64,000 nt of DNA from contig CM043949.1 in NCBI GenBank assembly GCA_014529385.2, positions 149,647,850-149,711,849 of the forward strand, written 5' to 3'. Source of the stretch: Adiantum capillus-veneris. Lineage: Eukaryota > Streptophyta > Polypodiopsida > Polypodiales > Pteridaceae. A program made the position numbers and the translations under genes. Of this stretch, positions 20,676 through 31,640 are shown in pieces. Under the pieces are notes generated by a model. That model saw nothing but the letters and a program-made list of their open reading frames with translations, did not search any database and was not told the DNA's origin. Each line of letters opens with the position of its first letter. The first letter of the stretch is position 1.

Positions 20676-22365
20676 TGGTGCGACAAAGTTATGCTAATCT
20701 AGTAGAATGGTTGTTGCATTAGTATGGAGTCCTGTAGATACAAGTCGAGGCGGTGAAGTAAATACCAGATGCCGGTAGCGGCAAGCTTGATCATGATGTG
20801 TACGCCAGATGTGGTAATTAGCAGGTCACGCATTGGTTTTTAACCTCTAATAATTAAAATGCTCGCAGATGTAGGGAATTTACTCTCTGGTTATTCTATG
20901 GTCACATTATTTGGCCACGGCGTTCTTTTTGGAGGATTGTTTCAAGGATTGAAGATTGAATGAGGCTATTTGTCGTGATTACGGCAAGTTCGGGGTGGTC
21001 CACGCTTGGAGTGGCCGCCACTATCAGCAAATGACAGAGCAATTGAAGTGCAGCTCCAAAGGGGCGGCTATGGCTACTTGAAGCAGAGAGTATTCGGACT
21101 CGGCTACTACAACCTTGAGTTATACTCGTTTGGCGGTGCTTTGGATTGCGGTCGTCCTTGGGTGGGAACAGCGTGCTATGTAAGTGAAAATCTTGGAAGT
21201 CTAAAGTACACCATCCTTTGAAAAAAAACCGAAACCGGCTGTAGTTCAGGAGGTGGCGGGCTGCATGATAGAGAAAATAAGCAAAAGCGCCATCTGTATA
21301 AAGAGCATGGCGGCCAGGAAGGAAGTGGTGCCACTTGTGGTGTTTTCATTCAGGGGGGAAGTGGTCCACCGCACGTGAGAAGAGGAGGAAAGTGCCGCGA
21401 GGTGGGCAGGTGGCCAGGTGCGTGGGCAGAGGCAGGGGAATCTGCCATGCAAGGGAGTGAGAACGAGGGGCGAGAGGATTGAGTTAAGCATCAGGGGATG
21501 AAAAAAAGACATCAACGGGGAGGGCACGGGCGGAGAAAGGTGTCCTGCAGAGTGGAGCCATCCCCTTGGTAGCTAGTGAGTAGCACTACAGTAAAAGGGA
21601 AGCCAGGGCAGCCTAAGGGGCCGCCATCAGTAGGAGGAGGTTGAGGGACTCCATCTCGCTGGGGGTAGTTCTACAGAAAGAAACAAGGCAAGGAGGGCTG
21701 CAGAGGTTGTTGAAGTAACTGCCATAGGAGGGGTTCCTTGCTCAGATTCGGAAATAAAGGCTTCAAGTGGGAGGCAATCGGTGTTCTCCCAGAAGGCAAC
21801 CTCGACCAGGAGTTACTCAAATTCAAGTTCCACATGAATGGCAGACATCTATGGTTTCATGTTTTTTTGAGATTACTATGTAAGCTTAAAGGGGCCGACC
21901 TCGATCGTATCTGTGTATGTTGCATTAAAGACTATCCTAACTCTAATTAAAAGCTCATTATTCAGCTACCCACTCCATCTATTGTGTCTTGGTGTCTTCC
22001 TTTGTGCTCAAAGCTTGGGGCTTGTGTGTGGACCCTTGGAGTTTGTGTATAGCAAAAGAGAGAGAGAGAGAGAGAGCAGGTCTGAGTGCAAGAGAGAGCA
22101 AGATATGGGAGGGAATGATTTCCGCTATGTTCTATTGCTCTAGGTATGTGCTATGTGTTGAGCTATTGGCGAGTTTGCGTTGTTAAGGTGCATATAATTA
22201 GGTGGGTGTAGTCGTGAATTGTGCAAATTACGAGCTTACTAGTAAAGCCATATAGAAAATACAATGTGTATGAGCCTATCCGAGTGGTTTGGGTGCTGGA
22301 TATCTGCTGGGCTATAGAGAGGCATCTAGGTTGTGTATTGTGTGTGTTCTCGTTCCCTCATTCCT
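20676..22365 (+). repeat. Gypsy-2 3' LTR (about 1.69 kb)
   Basis: It starts TGGTGCGACAAAG after the purine-rich GTGGGTTGGGCAATGA and ends CTCATTCCT; the last base is T where the 5' LTR has A. It is collinear with 13,441-15,139. Counting mismatches between the two would date the insertion; I did not compute a figure. Confidence 0.9.
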
Positions 22366-22369
22366 ACGG
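22366..22369. other. Target-site duplication of gypsy-2, right copy (ACGG)
   Basis: This ACGG matches 13,437-13,440. One more base on the left (T here, G at 13,436) disagrees, so the duplication is 4 bp, or 5 bp with one later change. Confidence 0.75.
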
Positions 22370-23130
22370 TAGGTACCGTGGCTATTGGGACGATGTTACT
22401 GCAAAAGGTAGGAAGGAGCTATAAGCTTATCTACTTTGAAAGCAGGTTGATATTTCTTGGAGAGGTGGCTTAGACTGAAGCAGAGTAGTGGGTCATGGCA
22501 TTGGTTTTTGCTTGTAGAAAGTTCAAAGTGCACCTCATTGTGTGTAAGTTCTATGTGTTGACGGCTAGCAATCTATTGCCGAAAATAGTTCTACACTTGA
22601 AGCCAGGGAAGCGGATCATGAAGTGGGTGATAAAGTTGCAGGAATTTGAGTTCGAGTTCAAGATTGACCATACAAGTCGGTCCCATTTGGTGGATATTTT
22701 GGTCAACAAGGCCATAGATTTGCCAATTTGTCCAAGAGTGGTGCGAGATGAAGCCAAAGAGGAGCCCGACCTGATGGGAGCTTTTACCATGTGGTTTGAT
22801 GGTACATATAGGAGGGTGATAAAGAAAGTTGGAGGAGGTGTGGTGATACACGATCCACACGGCAAGATAATCTTCTTAAAATCCTATGATTTGGAGGATG
22901 TTTATACCAACAATGAAGAAAAATATCTCGCCCTCCATCTAGGTTTGAAACAATGCATCGAGTTCGGCATTTCCAGGTTGGTGGTCAAAGGTGATGCATT
23001 ATTGGTCATCAAGGAACTGCTAGGCCAATGGGAGATAAAGCGTGATTCCTTAAAACATTGGTTATTTGCCATCAAGAAGTTGTTGAAGTTCTTTAGAGAG
23101 ATTTAGTTCAAGCATGTGAAGAGAGAGAAC
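22366..23130 (+). pseudogene. Gypsy-1 RNase H and second (archaeal-type-like) RNase H, continuing after gypsy-2
   Basis: The first codons (VGTVAIGTMLLQKVG) continue the RT/RNase H of 13,440. After a stop, the frame 22,495-23,106 gives ALVFACRKFKVHLIVCKFYV, RIMKWVIKLQEFEFEFKIDH and SRSHLVDILVNKA, the end of the usual RNase H and connection. A second RNase H-like domain follows: FTMWFDGTYRRVIKKVGGGV, TNNEEKYLALHLGLKQCIEF and LVVKGDALLVIKELLGQW. D of WFDG, E of NNEEKY and D of KGDA match the catalytic residues of RVT_3-type RNase H. Two RNase H domains in this order are known from the plant Tat lineage. Confidence 0.82.
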
Positions 23131-24234
23131 AACCAAGAGGCAGGCCAGCTAGCAAGCAATAAGGTACAGGTACATGTCGCAGGTATATATGTGGCTCCAG
23201 CCACATACACAGATAGGGAGTCATTGAAGGAGGTGGAGGATTTTTTGAGTACCAGGTAGTGTCCTCAAGGTTTGTCTAAACTGCAAAGGAGGAGGATAGT
23301 TCAGAAAGCACGTAAATTTACACTAGTAGGTGAAGACCTGATGACCTACGGCAGAGACGGGGTGCTGAGGAGAGTTCTCTATAAAGAAGAGATTAACTTG
23401 GTACTGGAGAAATGTCATGAGGAGATCGGACACCAGGGGAAAGTTAAAGTACTGTTTCGATTGTTGAGAGCAGGTTTTTTGTGGCCTTCAGTAGTGAAGG
23501 ATGTGCACTATTGGTGCAAGACCTGCCATGAATGCCAGACTATACGAGAGAGGCATTTGATAGCTGAATCACAGGGGGTCATTGTCACTTAGAATGCTTT
23601 TGAGAAGTGGGGTTTGCATGCCATCAGTCCACTCCTTAAGTCTACAAGTGGCAAGAAATATGTTGTGGTAGCCATTGACCACCTCACCAGGTGGGTCGAG
23701 GCCAAAGCTATGAAGGAGGTAAATGCACACGTTGAGGTCCACTTTGTTTTCGATAACATTTGTTTCCGTTTTGGAGTGTGGGTACTCATTTTTGATAGAG
23801 GGCAAGGGTTCAAAAGCAAGCTTATGCAGGCATTGGTGGAAAAACTAAAGATTGAGCATCGGTTTTCCTCGCCTTATCATCCCCAATGCAATGGTCTGGT
23901 GGAGAGTGCCAGTGGACAAATCATTAAGATGCTGGCGAAGTATGTCTATGGGCCTACAGGGCGTCCTACAAAGTGGCGACCAACTTTACTCCATTTGAAT
24001 TGGTTTATGATAAGGAGGCAGTGTTGCCAGTGCATGCACAACTGGGTTCTTTAAAAGGTATGTGGCGCATCAATGCCACTCCACAAGCTATCTCACAAGA
24101 TAGGATTGTCGGCCTTGAGGCATTGCAGATGGATAGAAAAGTAGCAGCACACTAATACGTGAAGGAGCGGGAAAGGAGAATGGCCAAAGTCAATGAGAGT
24201 CTGCCAGAAAAAAAGATAGAAGAAGGGGACCTAG
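23131..24234 (+). pseudogene. Gypsy-1 integrase, up to the gypsy-3 insertion
   Basis: The zinc-binding N-terminus is CHEEIGHQGKVKVLFRLLRA with VVKDVHYWCKTCHECQ, a complete HHCC arrangement. The core has HAISPLLKSTSGKKY, where the first catalytic Asp position reads His (GLHAI versus GLDAI in gypsy-2), then VLIFDRGQGFKSKLMQ and NGLVESASGQIIKMLAK. So D1 appears lost while D2 and E remain. Stops occur at 23,104, 23,258 and 23,590. The frame ends in KIEEGDLV at 24,234, where the gypsy-3 LTR begins; it resumes at 55,727. Confidence 0.85.
24231..24234. other. Target-site duplication of gypsy-3, left copy (CTAG)
   Basis: CTAG lies immediately before the TGATAGCC LTR start and recurs at 55,727-55,730 after the LTR end TCTGTCA. 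Joining the flanks restores gypsy-1 codons GAC-CTA-GTA-ATG (DLVM). Confidence 0.85.
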
Positions 24235-24884
24235 TGATAGCCGACTTTTGAAAATCAAAGAAAAAGAAGATTAAAAAAAACTTATTTTTCCTCTGTTGAA
24301 GCCTTGGCAACATTGTTGGAAGGCTCGGCACCGCCTGGTCAATCCTCCCAACACCCCTACGGGCATGACACCCCCCCCCCCCCTTCGATTTGCCGGCCTT
24401 GTCACCCTCAGCCCCGTTGGTCCATACCCCAGCCTACTAACCGGCCGCCCTCGGTTTCAGATACTTAATCCCTCCGTAGTTTATTCCCCCCCCCCCCGCC
24501 CGACGGGCATTGGATGAAATAACACCCCCTCTATTTCTCTCTCATTTTTCCTACATACCTCTCTCTAATATCCTCTCTCCCAAATTTACCACCCCCTCGG
24601 CTAAGCGCAAGCTTTGAGCACTCACCCCGACCCCTCTCTCGTACTCCCTTTGTGATGAGCCGCATGGAAACCCCCCCCCCCCCCCTTTGACCTGCTAATA
24701 TTATTCCCCTAACTTCTCCCCCCTCTTCCCCACCTGCTGGCCTCACCCTCCTCTCAGCTTCACTCAGCCTTCCCTTGGCCCGCTATCCCCACCATCCCCC
24801 CCACACCATTGACTTCTACCCCCCCCCCCCCCCCCCACGGTGGGCACCCGCCCTAGGAGATTCCCCCTCTCTCTAGCGTCACCT

Positions 24885-24888
<4 letters not shown>

Positions 24889-24967
<79 letters not shown>
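24889..24967. repeat. (CT)n microsatellite in the gypsy-3 5' LTR
   Basis: An uninterrupted CT run of about 79 bases; the same position in the 3' LTR (39,716-39,822) has about 107 bases. Confidence 0.97.
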
Positions 24968-24971
<4 letters not shown>

Positions 24972-25257
24972 CAAGCCCGAAGGCGCAGCGCGCATGACCA
25001 TGGAGCCCACGCCTTCATACACCAAGCACTCACCCTCATCTTGACCCTCTCTCTCAGCACCACACACACACACACACACCACTCATACATACACCCCCCC
25101 CCCCCACCCCAAGCTTGCGTAGCCGCCACTGTCCGCGAAACAGAGAAGAAAAAAATAAAAATAAAAAACATATATACATTATGCACATAAGCCCCCATTC
25201 CCACCGCACGCTCGCGCACACATTCAAATACACACATGCACTCACACACACACACCC

Positions 25258-25289
<32 letters not shown>

Positions 25290-26159
25290 ACATCCGCCCA
25301 TATGCACATACGTACACCCACAGGCGTATACACACCACCAATTCAGAAAAAAAAACAAAGGACTTCACAACTACGACAACCACAAAAAGATGAAGGATCC
25401 AAAGCACGCGCCGCCAACAACAAAAAGAGGAAGTGCGCCGAAGGCATGCCTTGTCCGACCCCGAAAAGAAGTACGCTCGACACTGACGCACCGGCAACAC
25501 ACCATTCGCTGGCAACACGCAACCACGACGCCATCCCAATAATTTATAGGTTATTTTCTTCTTTTTTTTCAGTTTTCACCCGAGCCATTGTAAATTCCCA
25601 TTTTTTATAAATATCCTCTCTCTAGGTGATGGTCACAAAGGCCCACCTAGAGATTCCCATCTTTTAATAAACCTCCCAAAACAAAGCAAGGGTCAACCAC
25701 ACCGGGCCCACCACTTGCTTTGTCCCCCCCATTAAGCTTACCCTAACCACACTGGGATTACCATAATCCAAGCATCCAACACCTATAAATTGGCACAGAG
25801 AGGTCACTATCGGGGGGGGGCAATTCATGAGGAGCCAAGCATTCGGTAGAGTGTAGTGGGAAGGATTGACACTATCACCATCACAGGGAGGGGGCTTGTG
25901 TGTTGTGTTTGCCTTGGAAATTGCACCATACGAAGGGAACCACACCCATGTCTCGACTCCACTGGTCAAGGCACACATGTATACACGCTCTTGGTAGTAA
26001 GTTTCACAATCATAGAGTCGTCTTAGAGAACGCACCAAGTAGGTTGCACCACCTCCTCTCCCTACCTCTCTACCACCACGGCGTGCCACTTTGTAAATAC
26101 TGCAGAAATAATTCACCCTCACACCCCCCCGAGGGTTTTCATCATTTGTAAATTTCTCT

Positions 26160-26162
<3 letters not shown>

Positions 26163-26203
<41 letters not shown>
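26163..26203. repeat. (GT)n microsatellite in the gypsy-3 5' LTR
   Basis: A TG run of about 41 bases after a short CT run. In the 3' LTR the corresponding site (55,512-55,570) has a long CT run and only a short GT run, so the two halves of this compound repeat expanded differently. Confidence 0.95.
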
Positions 26204-26205
<2 letters not shown>

Positions 26206-26361
26206 GTTTGCGGTGTTCATATCATCGTGGTTTGCGTCCTAGCCGCTCAAAGCTAGGTGTTGCCCCCTGTTCGCTTTACCGTGGTAGGCTCGAGGCACGC
26301 CAATCAGATCCCGAAGTTTTAGAGGCGGTCGGGGTTCGGGGTCCGCTTTGCGTCCGTCATT

Positions 26362-26379
26362 TGGTGCCCCCACTGAGGA
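26362..26379 (+). promoter_or_regulatory. Gypsy-3 primer-binding site
   Basis: TGGTGCCCCCACTGAGGA begins 2 bases after the LTR end and matches the gypsy-2 site at 15,144 except for one base. Confidence 0.75.
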
Positions 26380-26434
26380 GGGCTTTCTAAGACCCTTCAA
26401 TTTACAGTGCTGAAAGTGACGCCCACTATCAATC

Positions 26435-27394
26435 ATGGACGAATGGCTGAAGGAATTTTCTAACTGGAGGACGGAAGAAGAGGAGACGAAGGAGGCACTA
26501 GCCGCCTTCATTGAGGTGCTACTGCCAGGCTGCAGTGTCGTCAGCATTCAAGAGGTAAATTCTCAATCTCGTGTCACTCGTTCTAACTATAAATTGAGAG
26601 CATCAGGTGGGAGGTCGGTGAAATGCCATCACTGTTGTCAACCAAGGCACACTGTCAATGAGTGCCAGCAACGAAGGCAACGAAAGGGCTGACGTCATCT
26701 ACATCGACATTCATCGCGAAGAAGTCATTCACATCAAGGAAGGGAAGCAAACGGTGAGACCTCTTTTCCCTAAAGAAACTGCAATCAAAGTTATAACTCC
26801 AAAGTGGCCTAATGGGGCTGCTCGATCCAAAGGCAAGGAGAAGATAAGCCAGTCTAGAAACACATGACCCCGAAGGGAGAAGCATCTGGCCAAGCAAGTG
26901 CTTCAAGATTAGAAATCCGGGTTGTACCCACTTTGCCAAAGAAGAAGTCATCCGAAGCTAAGCGGTGGAAGGTCGCCTACCGATTTGCACGACGCATGTG
27001 AGTGGTACCAATCCACTTCAAAAATCTGGAAGAAGAAGTGGTAAGAAGATTCCCATGTCCTAGAGAAGAGTGGTTCGGCTACTGCTCTTGCTGTTTTGGA
27101 AAGCGAGTGGAGGATCTTCCTCCTCTCCCTGTACAACTTATCCTGAAGAAACTCTCTACCACGGGAGAAACCCAGTGGACTAGGGATGAGCTGCAACTGA
27201 ATGGAGAAGAATTCATGCAACACGCCGACTACGGAAATTACCTTCAATTGCTATTAGCCAAGAGGCTGGGAGTGGTCAGATGCGTTGCCATCACCTCGTA
27301 CGTGCTGAGAAACGAAGGAAAGGTAGAATCCATGAAAGGGGACGACCTCTTGTGGATGTGTCGACTCATCAAAATTGGCACGGTAAGAGTATGA
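26435..27394 (+). pseudogene. Extra ORF upstream of gypsy-3 gag, with a CCHC knuckle
   Basis: Two frames lie between the primer-binding site and gag. The first (26,435-26,692, 85 codons) starts MDEWLKEFSNWRTEEEETKE and ends with CHHCCQPRHTVNEC, a complete CX2CX4HX4C zinc knuckle followed by a basic tail. The second (27,002-27,394, 130 codons) includes KNLEEEVVRRFPCPREEWFG and EEFMQHADYGNYLQLLLAKR. Stops separate them. I do not recognise the whole protein. Tat/Ogre-type elements are known to carry an extra ORF before gag, and this position fits. A zinc knuckle before gag is unusual because gag has its own at about 28,430. Confidence 0.5.
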
Positions 27395-27674
27395 GTAAGT
27401 ATTTCACCCTCTCTACATGATGAAAAACGGGCCGACGGCATTCTAGTTCAGATTTCTGCAGCATATGCATGTGAATATTTGTGTAGATAGGAAAGTCTTC
27501 TACCAACAGAAGATCGTACACCTATTCGGTGCGGCGGTACTAGGAGAAATTCTCAATTCCCCGAACCCTATCATTCTCCCCATATTAGATTACCATCATT
27601 CCTTTAATGTCTCTATCTTTATCCTGTTTTAACCTATCCACCCACCCCTGTAAAAAGCTTCCTGAGTCGCTACC

Positions 27675-28307
27675 ATGGCAAGTGTTTCTTTCCCCATGTT
27701 CAGTGGAAAGAAGGGAGAGGATCTCACCACCGACTTTTTGGATGATTTTGACATTGCTTGTGTCGTCTCCAACAAAGATGACGACGTTTCACGAATTAGA
27801 ATTTTTCCTCTACTGATGAAAGTAGAGGCCAAGTTCTGGTATAATGCATTGCCCCAGGCTACCAAGAATGCATGGGAAGTGTTAAGGGCTGCTTTTGTAA
27901 AGAGGTTTGGTGGAGGCACAACCTCGGAGAAGCTATGGCAGCTACTGACAGAATTAAAGCAGGGAGGCCTGCTGGAGTATGCAACCTACGAGTCCAAATT
28001 TGTGGACTTATGGGAGAGATGGGTTGCCTCACTAGAGGAAGGCAAAGGAGCACTTAATTTCCTAAAGAAGGACCGTTTCATTGCTGGTCTGTGGTCGCCA
28101 CTTCGAGAGAAGGTGAAGAGAAGGTTTCCTGCAACATATGAGTTGGCAGTCGAAGTAGCCCACCTTAAAGACAAGAAGCTGCGCATGCAAGCAAGAGTAA
28201 ACGAGTCAGAGGAAACAAGCTCGGCCCGACCAACCCCACTGGCTGCAAAACAGCCAATCATAGAGCCCAACCGCAGGAGGCATCAGAAGAGCAGCAAGAC
28301 CTGCTAA
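27675..28307 (+). CDS. Gypsy-3 gag capsid
   Basis: An open frame of 210 codons: MASVSFPMFSGKKGEDLTTD, then KVEAKFWYNALPQATKNAWE, VLRAAFVKRFGGGTTSEKLW, QLLTELKQGGLLEYATYESK and DRFIAGLWSPLREKVKRRFP. This is a full-length Retrotrans_gag capsid domain; the 'A--WY--L' and 'L----Q-G-L-EY---F--L' helices are in place. It ends TAA just before the nucleocapsid region, so a stop separates capsid and zinc knuckle. The Met at 27,675 is the natural start since the sequence before it has no gag similarity. Confidence 0.85.
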   Translation: MASVSFPMFSGKKGEDLTTDFLDDFDIACVVSNKDDDVSRIRIFPLLMKVEAKFWYNALPQATKNAWEVLRAAFVKRFGGGTTSEKLWQLLTELKQGGLLEYATYESKFVDLWERWVASLEEGKGALNFLKKDRFIAGLWSPLREKVKRRFPATYELAVEVAHLKDKKLRMQARVNESEETSSARPTPLAAKQPIIEPNRRRHQKSSKTC

Positions 28308-28935
28308 GTCGCATCACCACCTAACTAGAGAGTTTATCTGTGCATCTGGTGCAGCAAGGGCATGCATCTGGCAGGAACCCAGAACAAGGAAGAGGACAAT
28401 GAAGGCAGAACCTAGAGTACCACTATTACAACTGCGGGGAAGATGGCCATGGAATGTACTACTGTCCACACCCGAGGAGGCAGAATTTCAATAGAGGAGG
28501 GAGACAAAATCAGATCTCTCCGCCAAGAGCAAGACCATCACCACTTAGGCAACCAGGACCAATCCCACCGGTCCAAATCCTTTGACCACCTGTACAACAG
28601 CAACCACCACCCCAACCTCTCATTCCGCCACTATCCCCACCACCTGCTGTGAACCAAGCGGTGAGTGTTATTAGCTTGGACTCTATAGGTAAGGCGAAAG
28701 TAGAAGAATCAGCTCGAGAGAAGCACAAAGGAAAAGTGAAGGTAGGAGAAGGGGATGCTATGGGATTTAAGCGTATGAGGCACAAGGAGGCATCTCAAAG
28801 AGAAGAGAAGATGAAAGGAAAGGCCGAGTCTAGCAAGCAAGCAGCTAAACCGCAGCGGAAGATAGACATCGTGGACTTCTCACTAGGTGAGTATGCAAAA
28901 CCCTATGACTTAGTTCAGGATGTGTTAATGTAGGG
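28308..28935 (+). pseudogene. Gypsy-3 nucleocapsid and linker
   Basis: NCGEDGHGMYYCPHPRR near 28,430 is a zinc knuckle with the first Cys replaced by Tyr (YYNC instead of CxxC). A proline- and glutamine-rich stretch follows (PPPQPLIPPLSPPP), then a lysine-rich linker in the frame 28,649-28,933 (KGKVKVGEGDAMGFKRMRHK) ending DIVDFSLGEYAKPYDLVQDV. The knuckle would bind RNA; the Cys change probably weakens it. Confidence 0.65.
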
Positions 28936-28978
28936 CCCGAAGATAACTTGGCCCCAATTACTCCACCTTGCACCCAGA

Positions 28979-29974
28979 ATGAGGAGGCAATGGAAAAAAA
29001 TCGTAAGTACCAGGAAATCTAGGCCCAGGATAGCTGGGGCTATCTGTGGGAGGGATCTCGACGACATCCTGCAAACCATGGACGCTCACATCAAGGGGCA
29101 GATAATTTCAAACGTCTACATAGATGGTGGCGTGCAAATATGCGTGATGAGTGAAAAGATGATGCACCATCTAGGTCTAGAGGTAAGTAGGCTGGCACTC
29201 TGCCGAGCCAAGATGGCAAACAATGTAAGAGTGAAATGCGTAGGTATTGTAAATGCGGTCAAAGTAAAATCATTCAATACAAAAGTGGAGGTAGAAATCT
29301 TCGTCATGCCACACAAAGGGGAGGACTACCCCATCATTCTTGGGAGGCCTTGGCTTATGGTTATGGAAGCTAAACAAAACTGGAGCACCGGGATGATCCA
29401 GATGAAGGATGCTAAAGGGAAGTCCATATTCTATGACATGAGGACTGGAAAGCAGCGCAACATGATCTTGGAGGCTTCAGAAGATGAGTCCACCAGTTAC
29501 TCGTCTACCTCAGGAGAACAGACGACCACCACCGACGGAAGTGACAGTAGCATCGAAGTAATGGGGGTCATTCTTAAAGACCCGAACAGATTAACACAAT
29601 CTAAAACAACCTCTACAAACCAAGAGGGATCATCAAGTATGGAGTCCTTGGAGGATGCACGTAAGCTACAAAAAATTCTCTCGAATGAGTTAACCAATGA
29701 AGAAAGGAAGGAGTACGTCTCCATGCTAGGTAACTTCACTACTTTGTTCATTGATGGCTATGATAAGATCACAGGTATTACAGTAGTACAACACCACATA
29801 AAGCTCAAGGAAGGCAGTAAACCCGTAGTACAAAAGCTCAGAAGACTTGGAGTAATCCAACAAGAGGCATTGCTTAAAGAAGTGAGAAGTTTGCTACAAG
29901 CAGGTTTCATCTACCCTGTTGAAGACTTAGAATGGGTCTCCCCAGTAGTAGTCACACCAAAAAAAAAAAGGTAA
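28979..29974 (+). CDS. Gypsy-3 aspartic protease and start of reverse transcriptase
   Basis: An open frame of 331 codons. Protease: YIDGGVQICVMSEKMMHHLG with the DGG active site (about residues 48-50), then MANNVRVKCVGIVNAVKVKS and IILGRPWLMVMEAKQNWSTG. A serine/threonine-rich linker (TSYSSTSGEQTTTTDGSDSS) follows. RT starts at IQQEALLKEVRSLLQAGFIY and SPVVVTPKKK. The frame is lost inside a run of A residues at 29,959-29,969, where a one-base length change shifts it; the RT continues in the frame of 29,988-31,640. The A run is a likely slippage site, so this may be a young mutation or a sequencing error. Confidence 0.88.
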   Translation: MRRQWKKIVSTRKSRPRIAGAICGRDLDDILQTMDAHIKGQIISNVYIDGGVQICVMSEKMMHHLGLEVSRLALCRAKMANNVRVKCVGIVNAVKVKSFNTKVEVEIFVMPHKGEDYPIILGRPWLMVMEAKQNWSTGMIQMKDAKGKSIFYDMRTGKQRNMILEASEDESTSYSSTSGEQTTTTDGSDSSIEVMGVILKDPNRLTQSKTTSTNQEGSSSMESLEDARKLQKILSNELTNEERKEYVSMLGNFTTLFIDGYDKITGITVVQHHIKLKEGSKPVVQKLRRLGVIQQEALLKEVRSLLQAGFIYPVEDLEWVSPVVVTPKKKR

Positions 29975-31640
29975 GTGGAGAGTCTGTGTGGATTATAAAC
30001 CTCTCAATGCAGCCACGAAGAGGGACCACTTTCCCCTCCCATTCCAGGATGAAATACTCAATGAAGTGGCAGGTCACGAGCGATACACAATATGCGATGG
30101 CTACTCAGGATACTTCCAAATTAGCATTGTGGAGGAAGATCAGAAGAAGACAACCTTCATTACACCTTGGGTATGTTTTGCCTACAGAGTGATGCCGTTT
30201 GGCCTCACTAACGCCCCAGCCACGTTTCAACGCTATGTGACTTTTGTTTTCCAACCCTACTTTGGAACATCAATACGGGTTTTCATAAATGATTTTTGCA
30301 TTTATAGCTCACGAGCCCTTCATTTAAGCAAAGTCTATGATGTCTCAACCAGGCTGCAAACCTTGGGGGGCCAACTCAACGTGGACAAGTGTCACATTGG
30401 TGAAAGTAAAGTCACTCTCCAAATCGAGGCTGACCCTAGCAAGATTCAGGCCCTGGTATCTTTATCGTCACCCACCACCGCCAAGCAGCTGGTTTCTTTC
30501 CTTCAGAAGGTAAGATACTTAAGTAGGTTCATTCACCTGCTATCTCAAGTGGTCCTTCCCCTACAACAACTCACCCAGAGGGATATCTTCTCATGGAGTG
30601 AAGAGAATGAGCAGCATTTTACTGAGGTAAAGCAAATCCTAGCTAAGCTTCCCACGATTTCACCTCCTATGTGGGACGAGCCATTTTATGTGAACCCTAG
30701 TGTGGGAAGTGATACACTCGGAGCAGTGCTAATGCAAAAGGACCCCAAAACTTCTTCCATGCGTCCTATTTACTTTTCTAGTCGTGTCATGACCCCGTCA
30801 GAAAAAGGATTTACCGAAGTAGAACACATGGTTCTGGCACTAATGTTTGCTACCACAAAGTTCCGCTCCTATCTCCTGCCTAGACCCTTTGTAATCCTCA
30901 CAATGGAGGAGGTTTTCCCATATGTAATGCGACACATGGATGTCTCATCTAGGATCTCAAAGTGGTTAATTAGACTACAAGAGTTTGACTACACCATGCA
31001 AGTAGAAAAATCCACCGGGGCTAGTTTAGCAGGAATTCTCACTCATCGCCATTATGAGAAGAAGCTGAAGGTCAACACGGAAGCAAAGGAAGAAACACCA
31101 ATGATAGAAAGTCCTAGGCTAGAAAGAGCTCACTCTCTTTTCTTTGACGGAGAATACAAGAGAACAATGGATCAGTCTGCAGTAGGCATGTTCATTTTCA
31201 ATGAACGACAAGAAAGAGTATTCTCCATTGGGCAGTTATTATACTCCCACTCCAACAATGAAGCAGAATATGCAGCCGTAATTCTTGGGTTCGAACAATG
31301 TATTTCACAAAGAATTCAGCATCTAAATGTGTTCTACGACGCTTTGCTTTTGATAAGGCTGAGAAATGGCACCTGGGATTGTAAAAATCAGGTTTTACTT
31401 GGTCAAGTTCGCCAAGTTAACGACCTTCTAAAGAAGTTTGAAGCAGTGAAACTATTCCATGTCCCCAGAGCAAAAAATCAAGAGATAGATGCTCTAGCTA
31501 AAGAAAGAATACAAGACGTTCCCGTAGGGGCGATCAAATTAAAGCTACCCCTCTTCCAAGGTCGTGATGCTATGCCTGATATCATCGGTATTCTAGATAT
31601 AGGAGAATGTCCAAAAAGACACAACAGAGGCAAAAAATAG
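29975..31640 (+). CDS. Gypsy-3 reverse transcriptase, RNase H and second RNase H
   Basis: About 550 codons without a stop. RT: NAATKRDHFPLPFQDEILNE, ICDGYSGYFQISIVEEDQKK, MPFGLTNAPATFQRYV, then RVFINDFCIYSS, where the catalytic FxDD reads F-I-N-D (first Asp lost). The segment with LLGHVVS---GI is shortened to KVTLQIEADPSKIQA, a small deletion. RNase H: LGAVLMQKDPKTSSMRPIYF and SEKGFTEVEHMVLALMFATT. Second RNase H: HSLFFDGEYKRTMDQSAVGM, SNNEAEYAAVILGFEQCISQ and FHVPRAKNQEIDALAKE; the DALL segment keeps its Asp. Order and domains match the plant Tat lineage. Confidence 0.9.

Larger units (their letters stand above)
13441..22365 (+). mobile_element. Gypsy-2: complete but decayed Tat-like Ty3/gypsy element with two LTRs and 4-bp duplication
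   Basis: The element is bounded by two LTRs of about 1.7 kb and flanked by ACGG at 13,437-13,440 and 22,366-22,369. Removing it joins gypsy-1 codons ATG-ACG and GTA-GGT in frame, which confirms both ends. Internal order is primer-binding site, gag with zinc knuckle, protease, RT, RNase H, second RNase H, integrase and purine tract. Frames are broken by a 25-bp duplication in gag, a MITE, and several stops. A G-to-A-type change removes the second integrase Asp. Confidence 0.92.
24235..26359 (+). repeat. Gypsy-3 5' LTR (about 2.13 kb)
   Basis: It starts TGATAGCCGACTTTT and ends GCGTCCGTCA. The left part is rich in poly(C) runs, then (CT)n at 24,889-24,967, (CA)n, (TA)n, and a (GT)n at 26,163-26,203. 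Left portion 24,235 to about 25,080 matches 38,959-40,027; right portion about 25,310-26,359 matches 54,900-55,726. The piece 25,085-25,310 has no counterpart in the 3' LTR. Open frames here are low-complexity artefacts. Confidence 0.88.

Noticed and set aside
24840-25610. Overlapping ORFs of 90-160 codons on both strands
   Set aside because: They consist of CT, CA, TA and C-run translations (Ser-Leu, His-Thr, Ile-Tyr repeats) inside the gypsy-3 LTR.
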